DNA from: an uncultured Alphaproteobacteria bacterium
GTDB taxonomy: Bacteria > Pseudomonadota > Alphaproteobacteria > Puniceispirillales > Puniceispirillaceae
Direction: 5' to 3'
Length of the DNA stretch: 28,629 bases
Assembly: GCA_937924895.1 (NCBI GenBank)
Contig: CALEYP010000099.1
Coordinates: 1-28,629, forward strand
In this document: piece by piece, positions 25,405 to 28,629 of the stretch
Numbering within the stretch: the first letter of the stretch is position 1
How the letters are laid out: each line of letters opens with the position of its first letter
Notes under the pieces: model-generated
Seen by the model: the letters and a program-made list of their open reading frames with translations, nothing else
Told to the model about the DNA's origin: nothing
Databases searched by the model: none
Program-made: the position numbers and the translations under genes

Positions 25405-27848
25405 GCGCGGATCCTTTCATTCTTAGCATCCCACAAGGCAGATTGGCCATGAGATGTTGCAGCAACACGCTCACCAAAAATACCAACCGTGAGCTCTGTG
25501 CCGGCAGCAGCCGCTTCAGGAGACACCATGGCAAGCGCCACAAGTTGACCTGACCGATATCCCATGGCGCAGCTTGTGATTTCGCCAACAATCTCATCAC
25601 CTAGTCTGACAGGTGACATATAAGGCGCGTCATAAGGATGGTCTGCCAAAGTTAGCATCGTAAAGACTTTGCTTGGACCAGCTTCTTTTTCTGCCAACAG
25701 CGCGTCACGTCCAACAAAGTCACCTTTGTTAAAGTCGATGAAGCGACTGAGGCCTGCTTGTACAGCCGTGTAGTCAGTTGACAGATCTTGCTTCCATGCA
25801 CGATAGCCTTTTTCAACACGCATTGAGTTCAAGGCATACATGCCAAATGGTGTCGCACCAGCGGCCAAGACAGCATCATAGATAGCTGGCAAATAGCCCA
25901 TTTCACAATGCACTTCCCAGCCGAGCTCACCTGCGAAGGACACACGGGCCAAAGCAGCGGGCTGGCCTGCCACAGTGGCAGGGAAATGAGACAACCATGG
26001 GGCTGATAAATCGCCGTCTGTGAGACCTGATAGCAAGTCACGTGACTTTGGCCCAGAGATGATCAAAGTAGCATAATCTTGGGTATGGTCTGTCAAGGTC
26101 AAGCCATCTGGCAAGCTCTTTGATAGCCAATCAAAATCATGCCATTGCGCGACGGCTGCGGTGATCAAAGTGAAGTGATCTTCTGCATGACGCATGATTG
26201 ATGTTTCAGTCACAATCCGTCCCGCATCATCACAATAATAGCCAAGACCCATACGACCAATCGCTGGAATCTTGCCTGTGATTTGGGTTGATAGCCAATC
26301 TGCTGCGCCTTCACCGCTTAGGTTAAAGCGTGAGAAACCAGCCAAATCCAAGACACCAACGCCATCACGAACTGCTTCCACTTCGGCACGGATGCGTGGC
26401 TCCCATGGGCCGCTACGTGACCATGTTTCAGTGGCCGCTTCTGATGTGTCATCACCCTCAGCTGCAAACCAATTCGCACGTTCCCAGCCATTATAGGCGC
26501 CCATTTGGCCACCAAGCTCTTTGATTTTATCATGAACAGGTGACAATTGCTTATCACGACCTGCTGGCCATTCATGCTGCGGGAAATGCATGGCATATTC
26601 ATGACCATAGACTTCCATACCTTTGGCAACCGCATAGCTGTCATCGGCGAACCCTGTGAAACGACGGGGGTCACATGACCACATATCCCATTCTGTGGCG
26701 CCTTCGGTAATCCATTCAGCGAGCACTTTACCAGCGCCGCCACCTTGCGCGATACCAAAGGTAAAGACACAAGCTTCAAATGCACCTGGTACACCTGGCA
26801 TCGGACCGATCAAGGGATGACCATCTGGGGCATAAGGAATAGGGCCGTTAATCACATTGCTCATACCGGCACGACCAAGCAATGGCACACGGGCCATCGC
26901 ATCTTCAATATGCCATTCAATCCGCTCAAGATCTTCTTGCCAAAGCTGGAATGAGAAATCTTCTGGCATCGGATCATCACCATCGACCCAGTGGGCGCGG
27001 CAATTTTCTTCATAAGGGCCGAGGTTAAACCCAAATTTTTCCTGACGCAGATAATAGCTTGAATCCACATCACGCAAGATAGGTAATTTATTGCCTGTCT
27101 TAGCGCTATATTCTTCAAGTTCTGTTGTGTTTTCTGTCAAAAGATATTGATGTGACATCGATACGATTGGCATCTGACGGCCAAACATCGCGCCCACTTC
27201 ACCAGCGCGGTATCCAGCAGCATTCACAACATAATCACAGCGAATTTCGCCTTTTTCAGTTGTGATAACCCATTCTGTCCCTTCACGGCGTACCGCTGAG
27301 ACAGGGCAGAAACGAACGATTTTTGCCCCAAGATCACGAGCACCTTTGGCAAGGGCTTGTGTCAATTGGGCAGGGTCGATATCACCATCTGTTGGGTCAT
27401 AAAGTGCGCCAGCCAAATCATGTGTTTCAACGAACGGATATTTCTCACGCAACCCATCAAGATCGAGCATTTCCATATCAATGCCGCGGTGACGACCCAT
27501 TTCGAGTACATGCTCAAATTCCATCATACGCGCATCAGAGTGCGCCAAACGCACAGACCCTGTTACGTGATAATTCATTGGATAATTCACGCGCTCAGCA
27601 AGCTCGCGATACAAGGTCGTTGAATAATTCTGCATATTCATGACGGCCCAGTTAGCCGAGAAGTTCGGACAGTTACCAGCCGCATGCCACGTTGAACCAG
27701 ATGTTAATTCGTTCTTTTCAAGCAGAACGCAATCTGTCCACCCTGCCAACGCCAGATGATAAAGTGATGATACACCAACCGCACCACCACCGATGATTAC
27801 AACGCGCGCCTGTGACGGCAGGCCTTGATTCTCTACTTGTTCACTCAT
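25401..27848 (-). CDS. Dimethylglycine/sarcosine dehydrogenase-like FAD-GcvT fusion protein 2
   Basis: This 815-residue paralogue has the same architecture: VVIIGGGAVGVSSLYHL near 16-32, GSTWHAAG at 51-58 with H55 as candidate covalent FAD ligand, a flavin domain to about 400, then a GcvT domain with FSRFNLSGEGAADWL and FAGELGWEVH. After the flavin histidine it reads NCPNFSANWAVMN, quite unlike its neighbour, so substrate sites probably differ. The start is ATG 27848, with AGGGAGA just upstream; the in-frame TTG at 27863 overlaps that site and is rejected. It follows the regulator gene by 43 bases, which contain no terminator. Confidence 0.85.
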   Translation of the reverse strand: MSEQVENQGLPSQARVVIIGGGAVGVSSLYHLALAGWTDCVLLEKNELTSGSTWHAAGNCPNFSANWAVMNMQNYSTTLYRELAERVNYPMNYHVTGSVRLAHSDARMMEFEHVLEMGRHRGIDMEMLDLDGLREKYPFVETHDLAGALYDPTDGDIDPAQLTQALAKGARDLGAKIVRFCPVSAVRREGTEWVITTEKGEIRCDYVVNAAGYRAGEVGAMFGRQMPIVSMSHQYLLTENTTELEEYSAKTGNKLPILRDVDSSYYLRQEKFGFNLGPYEENCRAHWVDGDDPMPEDFSFQLWQEDLERIEWHIEDAMARVPLLGRAGMSNVINGPIPYAPDGHPLIGPMPGVPGAFEACVFTFGIAQGGGAGKVLAEWITEGATEWDMWSCDPRRFTGFADDSYAVAKGMEVYGHEYAMHFPQHEWPAGRDKQLSPVHDKIKELGGQMGAYNGWERANWFAAEGDDTSEAATETWSRSGPWEPRIRAEVEAVRDGVGVLDLAGFSRFNLSGEGAADWLSTQITGKIPAIGRMGLGYYCDDAGRIVTETSIMRHAEDHFTLITAAVAQWHDFDWLSKSLPDGLTLTDHTQDYATLIISGPKSRDLLSGLTDGDLSAPWLSHFPATVAGQPAALARVSFAGELGWEVHCEMGYLPAIYDAVLAAGATPFGMYALNSMRVEKGYRAWKQDLSTDYTAVQAGLSRFIDFNKGDFVGRDALLAEKEAGPSKVFTMLTLADHPYDAPYMSPVRLGDEIVGEITSCAMGYRSGQLVALAMVSPEAAAAGTELTVGIFGERVAATSHGQSALWDAKNERIRA

Positions 27849-27891
27849 AGTATTCTCCCTCAATCTCTTAAAAACTATATTTCAATTCGTC

Positions 27892-28479
27892 TTAATAAAC
27901 GGGCGGGGCGATCACCCAGATGATCACACAATCATCTTCGCCCGGATTGGCCCATTGCATTTGGGCCTCTTTAAAGCGGAAGGAATCACCAGCTTTGAGG
28001 TGATGCCATGTACCATCAATCCATAAATCAAATTGACCACTGACGATGAAGCCAGATTCCTCTGTGGGTCGTGATAGGATCTCATGTGATTTGGCGTGCG
28101 GCGCAAACACAGATCGCAACATTTCAAAAGACCCAGATAAATCAGGGCTCAATAATTCTTCGGATAAATTATGCTCGTCACCTATCTGGCGCCGATTCTC
28201 TTGACGCAGGATCAATCCTGCTTCTTCTGGCATGGCAGCTTGTGGCGCTAAGAAAAACGACAATGGAATATCAAAAAGATGCGCAATGGCACGTAAATCA
28301 TCTAGTGACGGGGTTGATAGGCCGCGCTCAACCTGGCTGAGGAATCCCACAGATTTGCCGAGCTGGTCTGCGAGTGCCTCCAAGGTCAAGCCACGCCCCT
28401 TGCGAAGAGCACGGATATCAGCGCCAAGCGCAAAGGCGCCAGCCTCATCCTCTTTCATTTGTGTCACAGTATCTGGCAC
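27892..28479 (-). CDS. XRE-family transcriptional regulator with C-terminal cupin domain
   Basis: The 195-residue protein has an N-terminal helix-turn-helix (about 19-73: DIRALRKGRGLTLEALADQL, SVGFLSQVERGLSTPSLDDL) and a C-terminal cupin-2 barrel (about 120-192, with SHEILSRPTEESGFIVSG and LKAGDSFRF). This is the architecture of PuuR and related regulators of amine and amino-acid catabolism, where the cupin senses a ligand. It leads the dehydrogenase/ligase/ureohydrolase operon and has a symmetric operator array just upstream, suggesting autoregulation. The long form starts with GTG at 28479; ATG at 28458 is an alternative, and neither has a strong ribosome-binding site. Confidence 0.85.
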   Translation of the reverse strand: MPDTVTQMKEDEAGAFALGADIRALRKGRGLTLEALADQLGKSVGFLSQVERGLSTPSLDDLRAIAHLFDIPLSFFLAPQAAMPEEAGLILRQENRRQIGDEHNLSEELLSPDLSGSFEMLRSVFAPHAKSHEILSRPTEESGFIVSGQFDLWIDGTWHHLKAGDSFRFKEAQMQWANPGEDDCVIIWVIAPPVY

Positions 28480-28493
28480 AACAACACCCCAAT

Positions 28494-28572
28494 CGTGAAA
28501 ACTAATGGAAGATTTTCACGGCCGTGAAAAAATGTCAATTTTTTTCACGTAGGTAAGGGATTGTTTTTCACG
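28494..28572. promoter_or_regulatory. Symmetric operator array upstream of the XRE-cupin regulator
   Basis: A perfect 18-bp palindrome TTTTCACGGCCGTGAAAA lies at 28513-28530. Half-sites CGTGAAAA at 28494-28501 and TTTTCACG at 28542-28549 sit exactly 11 bp outside it on either side, making a 56-bp symmetric element, and one more TTTTCACG is at 28565-28572. On the minus strand a consensus -35 TTGACA (28533-28538) lies in the right-hand spacer, so a bound protein would cover the core promoter. The regulator encoded next to it is the obvious candidate binder. Confidence 0.75.
28533..28538 (-). promoter_or_regulatory. Candidate -35 element of the regulator-led operon
   Basis: TTGACA on the minus strand matches the consensus exactly. 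At 17 bases downstream lies AAATCT (28510-28515), a poor -10, so the promoter is only half supported. The palindromic operator falls between the two elements, a position that fits repression. Confidence 0.45.
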
Positions 28573-28629
28573 AACCCGTTTCATCCCCATAGCCATGAGG
28601 GTTTTGTGATTGCCAACGCCAGACATCAG

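Noticed and set aside
28516..28626. A 36-codon minus-strand ORF (starting MSGVGNHKTL) between the window edge and the operator array
   Set aside because: It runs through the operator palindrome, resembles no family I know, and its ATG lies 3 bases from the window edge, so it cannot be judged. It could be chance or the end of a gene outside.
28606..28629. Possible GTG start of a rightward gene (preceded by GAGGG) running off the window end
   Set aside because: Only eight codons are visible, far too few to support a gene.

Overview
The window reads as a chromosomal segment of a marine-type alphaproteobacterium of moderate GC content. Support comes from a run of families that are typical of, or restricted to, Alphaproteobacteria: DUF1192, the DUF1013 cell-cycle regulator TrcR, a DUF465/YdcH protein just upstream of purEK, a bacterial COQ9 protein divergent from rpsU, and an undivided PntA followed by PntB. 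The content and base composition would fit a SAR116 (Puniceispirillales)-like or roseobacter-like organism, but that placement is inference. I see no insertion sequence, prophage, tRNA, rRNA or CRISPR, and no gene-free stretch longer than 300 bases.

Left part (1-15443) is mostly housekeeping: a truncated SDR and a DUF1192 protein (minus), trcR (plus), propionyl-CoA synthetase prpE (minus), ydcH-purE-purK (plus), metA overlapping purK tail to tail (minus), COQ9 (minus), rpsU and pntAB (plus), an M3 peptidase-ABC1 kinase pair (minus), and an unusual acyl-CoA synthetase-like protein (plus). Three clear intrinsic terminators lie at 1181-1217, 7217-7247 and 10292-10321.

Right part (15459-28479) is a catabolic island for amines. 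A leftward operon (aminotransferase, glutamine-synthetase-like ligase, SDR) is divergent from a PuuB/OrdL-like FAD oxidase. A second long leftward operon begins with an XRE-cupin regulator, then two tandem FAD dehydrogenases fused to GcvT-type folate domains, an 81-residue Cys/His protein, a second glutamine-synthetase-like ligase and an agmatinase-family ureohydrolase. The genes abut or overlap by 4 bases at most junctions. The logic is polyamine or guanidino-amine breakdown by gamma-glutamylation and transamination, combined with folate-linked oxidative N-demethylation, so the true substrate may be an N-methylated amine. That substrate is not established by the sequence.

The most distinctive non-coding element is a symmetric operator array upstream of the regulator gene: a perfect 18-bp palindrome flanked on both sides, at exactly 11 bp, by outward-matching half-sites, with one more half-site further out. 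Other points worth checking are a MetA with Glu at position 111 (predicting acetyl-CoA rather than succinyl-CoA use), an acyl-CoA synthetase homologue with both its phosphate loop and its C-terminal catalytic lysine altered, and an SDR without the YxxxK lysine.
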